DNA of 14,109 bases from Candidatus Uhrbacteria bacterium (GCA_011046145.1 DSBA01000071.1:1-14109); one strand, 5' to 3'. Counted from the first letter of the stretch, positions 5,134-11,281 are shown. Notes: generated by a model from the sequence alone, not told the origin. A program made the numbers and translations.

Positions 5134-5182
5134 TGGGAGTCCAGAAACATTAATTAATTTTTACTCATAGCACCAATTAAAG

Positions 5183-5209
5183 AAGCGGGCGCCCAAGGGG
5201 CGTCCGCTT
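5183..5209. terminator. Terminator between convergent transcripts
   Basis: AAGCGGGCGCCC (5183-5194) pairs with GGGCGTCCGCTT (5198-5209) with one G-T wobble and a 3-nt loop. Both flanks are only moderately T-rich (minus side CTTTAATT, plus side TTAGCTATT). It lies 50 bp after the macro gene and 7 bp after the 91-aa minus gene, so it probably serves both strands. Confidence 0.7.
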
Positions 5210-5215
5210 TAGCTA

Positions 5216-5491
5216 TTAGAAAGTGCCGTCATAAGGTTTATATGCTTCGGGTGGTACCTCAACGAAGCCTCTCCCATTGCAATTCGGACATTCTTTTTCT
5301 TCGCCATCTTCATCGACTATCATTTTTTCTCCCATGCACCTTGAGCAACCTTCGGTTGCATATAGGTCATAATGTTCATTATGGTTAAGCTTCTTACTTT
5401 CTGGTATTAACCATTCCAGAATATGAAATAAGATAATCAGGCAGAAGAAAAATCCGATCACTATTCCTGTAACTATTAACATCCATTTCAT
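5216..5491 (-). CDS. Membrane-anchored DnaJ-like zinc-ribbon protein, 91 aa
   Basis: Residues 4-26 (MLIVTGIVIGFFFCLIILF...) form one transmembrane helix. Residues 49-75 carry CSRC...CPNCNGRG, two CxxC pairs like half of the DnaJ cysteine-rich zinc domain, followed by a short Pro/Tyr-rich end. It is probably a small inner-membrane protein with a cytosolic zinc ribbon. The start at 5491 is preferred over the upstream ATG at 5518 because AAAAGGAGG (5499-5507) lies 7 nt before it. Reading from 5518 would translate through that SD. It is the last gene of the glyA-folD run and is coupled to the 30-aa ORF, whose stop overlaps this SD. Role unknown. Confidence 0.8.
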   Translation of the reverse strand: MKWMLIVTGIVIGFFFCLIILFHILEWLIPESKKLNHNEHYDLYATEGCSRCMGEKMIVDEDGEEKECPNCNGRGFVEVPPEAYKPYDGTF

Positions 5492-5505
5492 GTCTATACC
5501 TCCTT

Positions 5506-5598
5506 TTAGTCTCCACAAAGGATTCCATCGCCTTCCAGCACTAGGTTGACAAACTTGTTTGCAAAAAATACTAACTCGATAATTCCGATTATGTGCAT
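5506..5598 (-). CDS. Small ORF, 30 aa, coupled to the zinc-ribbon gene
   Basis: A short frame starts at 5598 with a strong SD, GGAGGG (5605-5610) 6 nt upstream within AAAAAAGGAGGG. It encodes a mostly hydrophobic peptide (MHIIGIIELVFFANKFVNLV, then LEGDGILCGD). Its TAA (5506-5508) overlaps the AAAAGGAGG SD of the 91-aa gene, an arrangement expected for translational coupling. It begins 19 nt after the folD stop. It may be a small membrane peptide or a leader ORF that opens the next start. SDs are rare among neighbouring genes, which strengthens the call. Confidence 0.6.
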   Translation of the reverse strand: MHIIGIIELVFFANKFVNLVLEGDGILCGD

Positions 5599-5617
5599 TT
5601 ATTGCCCTCCTTTTTTG

Positions 5618-6409
5618 TTACTTTATCATTTTGATCAGATTTTGCAAGAGCATAGCCACTGTCATGGGTCCGACTCCGCCCGGAACTGGTGATCGCCAGG
5701 CAGCGACTTTATCACAAGCCAGATCAATATCACCAATTGTTTTACCTTTAACCTTGTTAATGCCAACATCAATTAAAATAGCGTCTTTTTTAATCATTGA
5801 AGGCTTAATAAATTTAGGCTTACCAATCGCTACTATTAATATATCAGCTTTTTGAGTTTGAGTTTTAAGATTTGAGGTTTGAGGTTTTAAATGAGAAATT
5901 TTAGATTGAGGCAGTAATTTTTTAAAAGGTTCTGCGAATTTTTTTGAATTGCTTAAAATAGTAATTTTTTGGTTTTTAAGATTAACGCCGGTTGATTTAA
6001 TCAATTCAATAATACCTAAAACATTGGGTGAAGTGACTTTTGTTTGCGGATGAAACCCGTCAACATCTTTAGCCGGAGCTATTGATCTAATTATTTTATC
6101 AGTATTAAATTTTTTGGGCAGAGGAAGCTGGATTAAAATGCCACTGATATCCGGATCATTGTTTAAAAAATCAATAACTTCAATAATTTGTTTTTCTGAA
6201 CAATCTTTTTCTATAAAATATGAATGGAAGTCAATGCCTGCTTTTTGGCAGGCTTTTTCTTTGAGCTTTAAATAAAGCTTTGAAGCTGGATTAGCGCCGA
6301 TTAAAACAGCGGCCAAGCCAGAGCGTTTTTTAAGCTTGGGTATTTCTTTAGCTATCTTGGCTAAAATTTTATCGGCTATTTTTTTACCATCAATTAATTG
6401 GGCTGGCAT
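5618..6409 (-). CDS. folD: Bifunctional methylene-THF dehydrogenase / methenyl-THF cyclohydrolase
   Basis: FolD interconverts 5,10-methylene-, 5,10-methenyl- and 10-formyl-tetrahydrofolate using NADP. The 263-aa protein is slightly short for the family. Catalytic features are present: Y46-x3-K50 in SKLYLKLKEKAC, QLPLP (94-98), KDVDGFHP (114-121) and the C-terminal PVPGGVGPMTVAMLL (241-255). The NADP-binding part is unusual. The common GRSxxVGxP is SNSKKFAEP (153-161), and the next strand, usually TVTxCHSxT, is replaced by a low-complexity stretch (about 173-187) encoded by a repetitive tract at 5851-5895. Cyclohydrolase activity looks intact, while dehydrogenase activity or cofactor choice may differ. 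It lies downstream of glyA in the same direction, which fits one-carbon metabolism. No SD. Confidence 0.92.
   Translation of the reverse strand: MPAQLIDGKKIADKILAKIAKEIPKLKKRSGLAAVLIGANPASKLYLKLKEKACQKAGIDFHSYFIEKDCSEKQIIEVIDFLNNDPDISGILIQLPLPKKFNTDKIIRSIAPAKDVDGFHPQTKVTSPNVLGIIELIKSTGVNLKNQKITILSNSKKFAEPFKKLLPQSKISHLKPQTSNLKTQTQKADILIVAIGKPKFIKPSMIKKDAILIDVGINKVKGKTIGDIDLACDKVAAWRSPVPGGVGPMTVAMLLQNLIKMIK
5851..5895. repeat. Low-complexity tract inside folD
   Basis: Iterated TTTGAG(G/T)TT-like units on the plus strand encode an LKPQTSNLKTQTQ-type peptide in FolD. The tract sits where the family normally has a conserved strand of the NADP domain. Similar AT-rich iterations occur in elp3, in murC and between elp3 and the methyltransferase gene. 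Confidence 0.7.
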
Positions 6410-6424
6410 AGGTTAAGGTAAATG

Positions 6425-6447
6425 TCACGGATAAAACGAATCCGTGA
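6425..6447 (-). other. Intercistronic hairpin before folD
   Basis: TCACGGAT (6425-6432) and ATCCGTGA (6440-6447) form a perfect 8-bp stem with a 7-nt loop in the 51-nt gap between the DUF5680-like gene and folD. No U-run follows on the minus strand, so it is more likely an mRNA-stability or processing hairpin than a terminator. Confidence 0.55.
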
Positions 6448-6460
6448 ATGTTTTTAAAAT

Positions 6461-6931
6461 TTATTTTTTTTGGTCAATAAGACCGCCAATGTATTTGGCT
6501 TGATAAATTAATTTATTATTTTGATATATTTTCTCTTCGCCTGAAAAATTATCAACTTTGCCCTCAAATTTATTTTTATATTTAAAATCATTGTTTTGAA
6601 ATGATTCGGGGCCGCGATAAGGATTATCTTCTGGAATCAATAATAATGCTTGTTGTAAAAATTCATAAATGCTTTTGAAATCAGTAATATTTTTATCGAC
6701 CCAACCATAATAAATCATAATATAAACCGGTTTATCTTTGTAAAATGCAACTTCTCGGCCGCCAAATGGTTCGCCGCCAAAATAATTATCATGATATTTC
6801 CAGTCGCCATCAGTAAAAATTAAGGAGGTGGATTGGTCAGGTTCTTTAATGCTTTTAGCCGCCTCGCCAGCAGCATAAGTAGCTTTTTTAGCTTTAACTA
6901 AGAATTTTTTAAGTTCATTTTTGTTAAGCAT
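6461..6931 (-). CDS. DUF5680-like protein, 156 aa
   Basis: The pattern fits the DUF5680 family as I recall it: an N-terminal helix FLVKAKKATYAAG (10-22), then YFGGEPFGGREVAFYKDKP (50-68), then VYIMIYYGWV (69-78), where the family usually has a Gly-rich EVVYYKGKPVWGMNYYG block. The C-terminal part (about 110-153) is a Lys/Asn-rich beta region. Soluble, no signal peptide. The start at 6931 is only 3 nt after the glyA stop, so it is in the glyA operon. No SD. The family has no established function that I know of. Its presence between glyA and folD does not show a role in folate metabolism. Confidence 0.75.
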   Translation of the reverse strand: MLNKNELKKFLVKAKKATYAAGEAAKSIKEPDQSTSLIFTDGDWKYHDNYFGGEPFGGREVAFYKDKPVYIMIYYGWVDKNITDFKSIYEFLQQALLLIPEDNPYRGPESFQNNDFKYKNKFEGKVDNFSGEEKIYQNNKLIYQAKYIGGLIDQKK

Positions 6932-6934
6932 TTT

Positions 6935-8182
6935 TTAATATTTTAATTTATTGTAAATAGGGAATTTGCTAACCAATTCCGCAACTAATCCTTTAGCCTT
7001 TATTTTAAAGTCGGTGTTATTCGGATTTTTGAGCAAGTCGCAAATTGCTTGCCCAATTATTTTCATTTCTGATTCTTTCATGCCTTGGGTAGTCAAGGCA
7101 GGCGTGCCGATTCTTAAGCCGGACGGATTATTGGCCGGCTGTTCGTCAAAGGGAATAACATTGAAATTGGCATAAATATTGCAGCTGGCCAAAATATCAG
7201 CTGCTTCTTTGCCGCTGATTTTTAATGGCCGCAGATCTATTAAAATTAAATGCGTATCAGTGCCGCCAGTAATTAAAGTCAAACCATTATTAATAAAAGT
7301 TTGCGCCAAAGCCTGGGCATTTTTTATGGTTTGTTTTTGGTCTCTAATAAATTTATAAGTTATGGCTTGGGCAAAACAAACAGCTTTGGCAGCAATTATA
7401 TGTTCCAAGGGGCCGCCCTGAATGCCTGGAAAAACAGCTTTGTCTATTTGCGGCGCCAATTCTTTTTTAGCCATAATAACAGCGCCCCTGGGACCGCGCA
7501 ACGTTTTGTGGGTAGTTGTAGTTATTACATCAGCCTGGGAAATTGCATTAGGATGTTCACCGGCGATAATTAAGCCGGCAATATGGGAAATATCAGCCAA
7601 GTGATAAGCGCTGACTTCCTTGGCTACGTCATTAATAAATTTAAAATTGATTTTTCTGGGATAAGAAGAGAAGCCGCTGATAATTAATCGCGGTTTTTCA
7701 TTCAGTGCGGTTTGGCGGAGAAGGTCATAATCAAGCAGATTTGTAATCGGATCAACATTGTAATGGGCAATTTTATAAAATTGGCTGACCAAACTAGCTT
7801 TGCTGCCATGAGACAAATGTCCGCCATGGGTTAAGTTTAAAGATAAAATTTTATCGCCTGGTTTTAGCAAGGCAAAATAAACCGCCAAATTCGCAGAAGT
7901 GCCAGAGTGGGGTTGAACATTGGCATATTCAGTTCTAAATAGTTTTTTAGCTCGGTTAATGGCCAGGGTTTCAACTTCGTCAACATGTTGGTTGCCTGAA
8001 TAATATCTTTTGCCTGGATATCCCTCGGCGTATTTATTATTTAAAACACTGGCCATGGCTTCCAGCACGGCTAGTGAAGTAAAATTTTCAGATGGAATCA
8101 TAACAAGGCCGTTTTGTTGGCGGCGCAGTTCGTTTTTAACAGCTTGATAGATTTGTTTATCTTGTTTGGATAGATGTTTCAT
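6935..8182 (-). CDS. glyA: Serine hydroxymethyltransferase
   Basis: A PLP enzyme that converts serine and tetrahydrofolate to glycine and 5,10-methylene-THF, the substrate of FolD encoded downstream. The start at 8182 gives 415 aa, the usual family length. A frame continues to 8287 but would translate a strong palindrome at 8221-8279. Visible features: PSENFTS (30-36), KYAEGYPGKRYYSG (50-63), HSGTSANLA (92-100), ADISHIAG (196-203), the PLP lysine K226 in TTTTHKTLRGPRG (221-233), FPGIQGGP (251-258) and the substrate-binding arginine R357 in SGLRIGTPALTTQG. It leads the operon glyA, DUF5680-like, folD, 30-aa ORF, zinc-ribbon gene. A promoter lies at 8339-8367. No SD. Confidence 0.95.
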   Translation of the reverse strand: MKHLSKQDKQIYQAVKNELRRQQNGLVMIPSENFTSLAVLEAMASVLNNKYAEGYPGKRYYSGNQHVDEVETLAINRAKKLFRTEYANVQPHSGTSANLAVYFALLKPGDKILSLNLTHGGHLSHGSKASLVSQFYKIAHYNVDPITNLLDYDLLRQTALNEKPRLIISGFSSYPRKINFKFINDVAKEVSAYHLADISHIAGLIIAGEHPNAISQADVITTTTHKTLRGPRGAVIMAKKELAPQIDKAVFPGIQGGPLEHIIAAKAVCFAQAITYKFIRDQKQTIKNAQALAQTFINNGLTLITGGTDTHLILIDLRPLKISGKEAADILASCNIYANFNVIPFDEQPANNPSGLRIGTPALTTQGMKESEMKIIGQAICDLLKNPNNTDFKIKAKGLVAELVSKFPIYNKLKY

Positions 8183-8220
8183 TTTTTTGTTTAAATTTAA
8201 AAAAAGATTATGATTGGAAC

Positions 8221-8279
8221 GGCGCTTTGGCGCGAAATTTCGCCGCTTAAAGTTTTTTAAAACTTCGCGCCAAAGCGCC
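8221..8279 (-). repeat. Large palindrome in the glyA leader
   Basis: GGCGCTTTGGCGCGAA (8221-8236) and TTCGCGCCAAAGCGCC (8264-8279) form a perfect 16-bp inverted repeat. The loop contains AAGTTTT/AAAACTT and overlaps an alternative palindrome, GCGAAATTTCGC (8232-8243). It is within the expected 5' untranslated region of glyA, 38 nt before the start. It may be a REP-like element or a regulatory hairpin, and it explains why the upstream extension of the glyA frame should not be translated. Confidence 0.75.
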
Positions 8280-8338
8280 AAGAGCAATGAGTTTTGTATG
8301 ATTTGTAACTAAATTTGTAATTTCTTAGTATTATTTAA

Positions 8339-8367
8339 AGTTTACGGAAAAATAGTTGCTCTGTCAA
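8339..8367 (-). promoter_or_regulatory. Promoter of the glyA-folD operon
   Basis: On the minus strand a perfect -35 TTGACA (8362-8367), a 17-bp spacer and TAAACT (8339-8344, 4 of 6 to consensus) are seen. Transcription would start near 8332 and leave a leader of about 150 nt with the 16-bp palindrome. It lies just downstream of the terminator of the second candidate small RNA. Confidence 0.65.
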
Positions 8368-8382
8368 AAGGCGGGTTAAATT

Positions 8383-8408
8383 AAAAAGGAGGACACAAAG
8401 GTCCTCCT
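8383..8408 (-). terminator. Intrinsic terminator of candidate small RNA 2
   Basis: On the minus strand AGGAGGAC pairs perfectly with GTCCTCCT (8387-8394 with 8401-8408) around a 6-nt loop. The stem runs straight into TTTTT (8383-8387). The opposite orientation has no U-run, so the direction is clear. Confidence 0.85.
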
Positions 8409-8515
8409 GATAAAAATTGGCCAAGCAATAGGCATTTTCCCCGGAAGGAATTTTTAAGCGCCTATCTTGGGCATAAAATATTCTGGCTCTGGTCTATTAT
8501 GCGACCAAACCATTA
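8383..8515 (-). ncRNA. Candidate small RNA 2 upstream of glyA
   Basis: A minus-strand transcript of about 130 nt is predicted between a -10 TATAAT (8522-8527) and a strong intrinsic terminator (8383-8408). It contains a two-part stem, CCAAG (8421-8425) with CTTGG (8466-8470) and ATAGGC (8428-8433) with GCCTAT (8460-8465), separated by a 2-nt bulge. A 5' hairpin pairs GCATAA (8471-8476) with TTATGC (8497-8502). It has no good ORF. I see no match to tmRNA, SRP RNA, RNase P or known riboswitches. Confidence 0.55.
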
Positions 8516-8521
8516 CATTTA

Positions 8522-8527
8522 ATTATA
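8522..8527 (-). promoter_or_regulatory. -10 element for candidate small RNA 2
   Basis: A perfect TATAAT on the minus strand. At 17-bp spacing the -35 would be TTTATC (8545-8550), which is weak. The RNA could also come from read-through of the weaker terminator at 8564-8589. Confidence 0.45.
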
Positions 8528-8553
8528 TCATTATTTTTAAAATAGATAAAAAA

Positions 8554-8787
8554 GGCAAAAGAGAAGGGGCTATCTATTGATAGCCCCTTTAGGGAAACTA
8601 GCAAGCTTTCAAATCTTGGTTCTGCGCATCCTGTTAGGGAAATCCGCCTTGCTCGTTTGTTTGCGAATTTGAGCTTTACCGCCACGATTTCAGCCTGCTA
8701 GTAATTTTAGGCGGGAGCTTTTCAGCTCCCGGTTTGGGGGTTTTGTTTTTTTGTTTACATTCCGACGCGTAATCTATATAAGGAGGT
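8554..8787 (-). ncRNA. Candidate small RNA 1, about 234 nt
   Basis: A minus-strand RNA bounded by a good promoter (8794-8821) and an intrinsic terminator (8564-8589). The 5' part has CGGGAGCT-GAAA-AGCTCCCG (8712-8731), a perfect 8-bp GNRA-type hairpin. A 10-bp closing stem joins 8692-8701 to 8598-8607. Its single mismatch in plus-strand sense (A-C) is a U-G pair on the minus strand, which supports the direction. Inside it, CAAAT (8610-8614) pairs with ATTTG (8677-8681), enclosing a large open region. The shape (closed stem, large central loop) is loosely 6S-like, but no class is recognised. The 62-codon frame at 8497-8685 over it has no SD and no recognisable domain. Confidence 0.6.
8564..8589 (-). 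terminator. Intrinsic terminator of candidate small RNA 1
   Basis: AAGGGGCTATC pairs with GATAGCCCCTT (8579-8589 with 8564-8574), 11 perfect pairs around a 4-nt loop. On the minus strand the flank is CTCTTTTGCCTTTTTT, and on the plus side there is no U-run. Confidence 0.8.
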
Positions 8788-8793
8788 ATAATT

Positions 8794-8821
8794 ATTATAG
8801 CAAATAAATTTTAAATGTAAA
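8794..8821 (-). promoter_or_regulatory. Promoter of candidate small RNA 1
   Basis: On the minus strand TTTACA (8816-8821), a 16-bp spacer and a perfect TATAAT (8794-8799). The start site should be near 8787, so the RNA would begin with an ACCTCCTTATATAG-like sequence. It lies 15 bp beyond the elp3 stop codon. Confidence 0.65.
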
Positions 8822-8835
8822 GAGCTTAATTTGTT

Positions 8836-10407
8836 TTATATATTTTTAACCATATAAGTATCTTCTAATTTATAGCCTAGTTTTTTATAATATTCCCTGA
8901 CCCCAATGCCGGAAATGACGCTGATTTTATTGACTTTATGCTGGCGGGCTATTTTTTCAGCCTGTTGCATTAATCTTTTGCCCAGGCCAATATGCTGGAC
9001 TGCTTTATCTTTTGATTTTAAAGGAATTAATTGCCCATAAGTGTGAAGTTCGCGGATTAAAGCCGCATTTTTTAATTCAGGCAAAACATTAATTAGTTCT
9101 TTTTCGGGATTTTGCGGAATCCTTAACCTTAAAAAGGCAAAGAGCGTTTTTTTATCCTTTGATTCATAACTTAAGAAATATTCAAGTCCGTCTGAAGCCC
9201 GATACTTTATAACTTTTAACTTTATACTTTTTAACTCTATTGGTTGATTTCTAGCTTCGCGGCAACGGATGCATTGGCAAGCTTGGCCTGTTTGCTCTAT
9301 TTTTTCATGAATAAGTTGCCTTAAATTAGATATTTTATTGCCGCTAATAATTGATTCACTGGGAATATCTCGGATTAAACGGGTGATCCTGACATAAGCT
9401 GGAATTGTTTTTTTTATTTTAATTAATAAATCTAAAAGTTGCTTGTCAGAATAGGCTTGGTAGCTGCCTTTTTTAAGCCATTTGTAAATTTTGGCGCCTT
9501 TGGTAACCACGCAGGGATAAATTTTAATCATATCCGGCTGAAAATTCTGATCGCTAAACAATTTTTTGAAAATTTTTAGGTCTTTGGCTGGCGTTGAGCC
9601 TGGCAAATTAGGCATCATGTGGTAGGAAATTTTAAAACCAGCATCTTTTAGCAATTTTGTAACTTTAATTGTTTGTTCTACAAAATGCCCTCGTTTGGTT
9701 AATTTTAATATTTTATTATCAATTGTTTGTACGCCTAATTCCACGCGGGTGCAGCCTAGTTCGCGCATCCTTTTGATTTCTTTAATATCAATGTAATCTG
9801 GCCGGGTTTCCAAAGTTAGACCAATTACTCTGAATTTAGCTGTTTGATTCCATTTTTGGGCTTGAGCCAAGTTTTTGGCTGTTTTACCATTAAACCCGTC
9901 AAAACAACGTTTAATAAACCAGGTTTGGTATTGCCTGGGTAGATAAGACCAGGTGCCACCCATGACAATCAATTCGCATTTATCAGTTTTATGGCCGGTC
10001 ATGGCTAAGGCGCGCAATCTCATTTGCACTTGTTTAAATGGGTCAAAATTATTTAAAATCGCCCGCATTACAGCTGGTTCATTGGATAAATATGATTTGG
10101 GCATGTCAGTTTCATCAGGGCAAAAAACACATTGGCCAGGACAGGGGTATGGTTTGGTTAAGACAGCAATTGGGGCCACGCCGGACAAAGTCCTAATTTC
10201 TCTTTTTTTAAGCAGTTTTTCAAGCTGGGAATCAGTCTTGATTATTCCTTGTTTGACTAATTTATGATAAGCTGTAAGTAATTGAATTTTTTGAACAGGG
10301 GAAATTTTATACTCACCGCAAAACTGGCGAATTTGGGTATTTAGTTCGCTATGAGTGATGGGGTGGGATTTGGATAGTTTTAATATTATTTGTTTAGGTA
10401 TTTTCAT
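8836..10407 (-). CDS. elp3: Elp3-type tRNA uridine-34 modifying enzyme (radical SAM + GNAT)
   Basis: Single-protein Elp3 of the archaeal/bacterial type adds a carboxymethyl group to C5 of wobble uridine 34, using acetyl-CoA and a radical SAM centre. The start at 10407 gives 523 aa beginning MKIPKQIILKL. An upstream ATG at 10488 would translate a repetitive tract. Visible features: cluster cysteines C89-x3-C93-x2-C96 in PCPGQCVFCPDE, GGTWS (150-154), LTLETRPD (197-204), RVELGVQT (221-228), YHMMPNLPGST (262-272), zinc site CQCIRCRE (377-384), and a C-terminal GNAT domain with HIGLGKRLM (472-480) and GVREYYKKLGY (502-512). Residues about 391-403 are encoded by an AT-rich iterated tract. No SD. 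The divergent neighbour is a Trm9-like methyltransferase. Confidence 0.93.
   Translation of the reverse strand: MKIPKQIILKLSKSHPITHSELNTQIRQFCGEYKISPVQKIQLLTAYHKLVKQGIIKTDSQLEKLLKKREIRTLSGVAPIAVLTKPYPCPGQCVFCPDETDMPKSYLSNEPAVMRAILNNFDPFKQVQMRLRALAMTGHKTDKCELIVMGGTWSYLPRQYQTWFIKRCFDGFNGKTAKNLAQAQKWNQTAKFRVIGLTLETRPDYIDIKEIKRMRELGCTRVELGVQTIDNKILKLTKRGHFVEQTIKVTKLLKDAGFKISYHMMPNLPGSTPAKDLKIFKKLFSDQNFQPDMIKIYPCVVTKGAKIYKWLKKGSYQAYSDKQLLDLLIKIKKTIPAYVRITRLIRDIPSESIISGNKISNLRQLIHEKIEQTGQACQCIRCREARNQPIELKSIKLKVIKYRASDGLEYFLSYESKDKKTLFAFLRLRIPQNPEKELINVLPELKNAALIRELHTYGQLIPLKSKDKAVQHIGLGKRLMQQAEKIARQHKVNKISVISGIGVREYYKKLGYKLEDTYMVKNI
9201..9238. repeat. Low-complexity tract inside elp3
   Basis: On the minus strand iterated AAAGTATAAAGTTAAAAGTTATAAAG-like units encode a Lys/Ile/Leu-rich linker between the zinc site and the GNAT domain (near residues 391-403). 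The units resemble those in murC at 12136-12163. Confidence 0.65.
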
Positions 10408-10533
10408 GTTTATAATAAGTTGTCTGATGTTATATGAGGTTATATTTGGTTGTATGAGGTTGCAAAACATAATCAAAAGCAACATCATAAAACTTCATCA
10501 AACTTCACAAAACTTAATATAACCTCAAAAGAT
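10408..10533. repeat. Divergent elp3/methyltransferase intergenic region with low-complexity inverted repeat
   Basis: The 126-bp gap is built of short iterated units (TGAGGTT/TATATG on the left; AACTTCA/AAAACTT on the right). GAGGTTATATT (10436-10446) and AATATAACCTC (10516-10526) are perfect inverted copies, so it can fold into a long imperfect hairpin. Weak promoter-like elements can be found for both directions (plus CATAAT at 10468-10473; minus TATTAT close to the elp3 ATG), but none is convincing. Confidence 0.55.
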
Positions 10534-11238
10534 ATGAGAAAAGAAATCGCTGACAAATTAATAGAAGCCAACAAACAAATTTACGATCAAATTGCCAAGG
10601 ATTTTTCCACCAGCAGAGCCAAACCCTGGCCGGAATTTGAATATTTTAAAGGTTATTTGCAAAACGGTCAAGATATATTGGATTTGGGCTGCGGCAATGG
10701 CCGGCTTTTGGATTTTCTTAAAGATTATAAAATTAATTATTCAGGCATTGATAATAGTGAAAAATTAATAGAGGAAGCAAAAGTAAAATGGCCAGGCCAG
10801 AATTTTTTGGTCGCTGATATTTTGGATTTGTCTTTTTTGGCTGAAAAGTTTGATTTGGCTTTTTTAATCGCGACTTTGCATCATATCCCTTCGGATAGTT
10901 TGCGCGCCAAAGCCTTGAGGGAAATTTATTCTGTTTTAAAGCCGGGCGGCAAATTATTAATGATCAACTGGAATTTGTGGCAGCAAAAGTATCTTAAATA
11001 TATCATTAAATACACGCTTTTAAAACTGGCAGAGCCGAATAAAATAGTTATTGAAGGCTTAAAAGCTAAAGATTTGGAATTGCAAGATGTATTTATCCCT
11101 TGGCAAAAAAAGCATTTGCGCTATGTCCATGCTTTTACTGAATTAAACATCGCCCGTTTAATGAAAAAAACAGGCTTTGAAATAATTAAAAATGTTTCTA
11201 ATAAACGGAATATAATTACAGTTGCTAAGAAAATTTAA
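10534..11238 (+). CDS. Trm9-like SAM-dependent methyltransferase
   Basis: A class I methyltransferase of 234 aa. Features match the Trm9/ALKBH8 tRNA methyltransferase family: N-terminal IYDQIAKDFSTSRAKPWPEF (16-35, the family pattern Y-x-x-IA-x-x-F-S-x-x-R-x-x-PWP), motif I ILDLGCGNGRLL (48-59), SGID (70-73), LIATLHHI (111-118), LKPGGKLL (135-142) and the C-terminal LRYVHAFTELNIARLMKKTGF (195-215), like the R-Y-x-H-x-F end of Trm9. Trm9 methylates 5-carboxymethyluridine 34 to the methyl ester, the step after Elp3, encoded divergently 126 bp away. The start at 10534 is chosen because the upstream frame (from 10450) is repeat sequence. No SD. Family placement is moderately certain, the substrate is inferred. 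Confidence 0.82.
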   Translation: MRKEIADKLIEANKQIYDQIAKDFSTSRAKPWPEFEYFKGYLQNGQDILDLGCGNGRLLDFLKDYKINYSGIDNSEKLIEEAKVKWPGQNFLVADILDLSFLAEKFDLAFLIATLHHIPSDSLRAKALREIYSVLKPGGKLLMINWNLWQQKYLKYIIKYTLLKLAEPNKIVIEGLKAKDLELQDVFIPWQKKHLRYVHAFTELNIARLMKKTGFEIIKNVSNKRNIITVAKKI

Positions 11239-11281
11239 ATAAATTAATTAAACAAAAAACAATTATTAACTTATAAAAACT

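Noticed and set aside
4845..5150. Minus-strand 101-aa frame opposite the macro gene
   Set aside because: It is antisense to conserved macro-domain motifs and has no recognisable product.
8183..8287. N-terminal extension of glyA
   Set aside because: It would translate the 16-bp palindrome and adds residues absent from the family. Start 8182 gives the normal length.
8420..8472. SRP RNA, suggested by CCGGAAGG on the plus strand
   Set aside because: The asymmetric loop (GUCA/AGCA-type) is missing, and the promoter and terminator point to the minus strand.
8497..8685. Minus-strand 62-aa frame
   Set aside because: It overlaps the predicted small RNA 1, its terminator and part of small RNA 2. It has no SD and no recognisable protein features.
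8560..8790. tmRNA, suggested by GCAAACAAACGAGC on the minus strand
   Set aside because: There is no tRNA-like domain with GGTTCRANTCC and no tag ORF ending as expected.
8290..8835. Known riboswitch before glyA-folD (glycine, THF, ZTP/pfl, T-box)
   Set aside because: None of the conserved motifs I know for these classes is present in the right orientation, and two terminators separate the RNAs from glyA.
10408..10533. N-terminal extensions of elp3 (to 10488) and of the methyltransferase (from 10450)
   Set aside because: Both would translate the low-complexity intergenic repeat, and the two extensions overlap each other.
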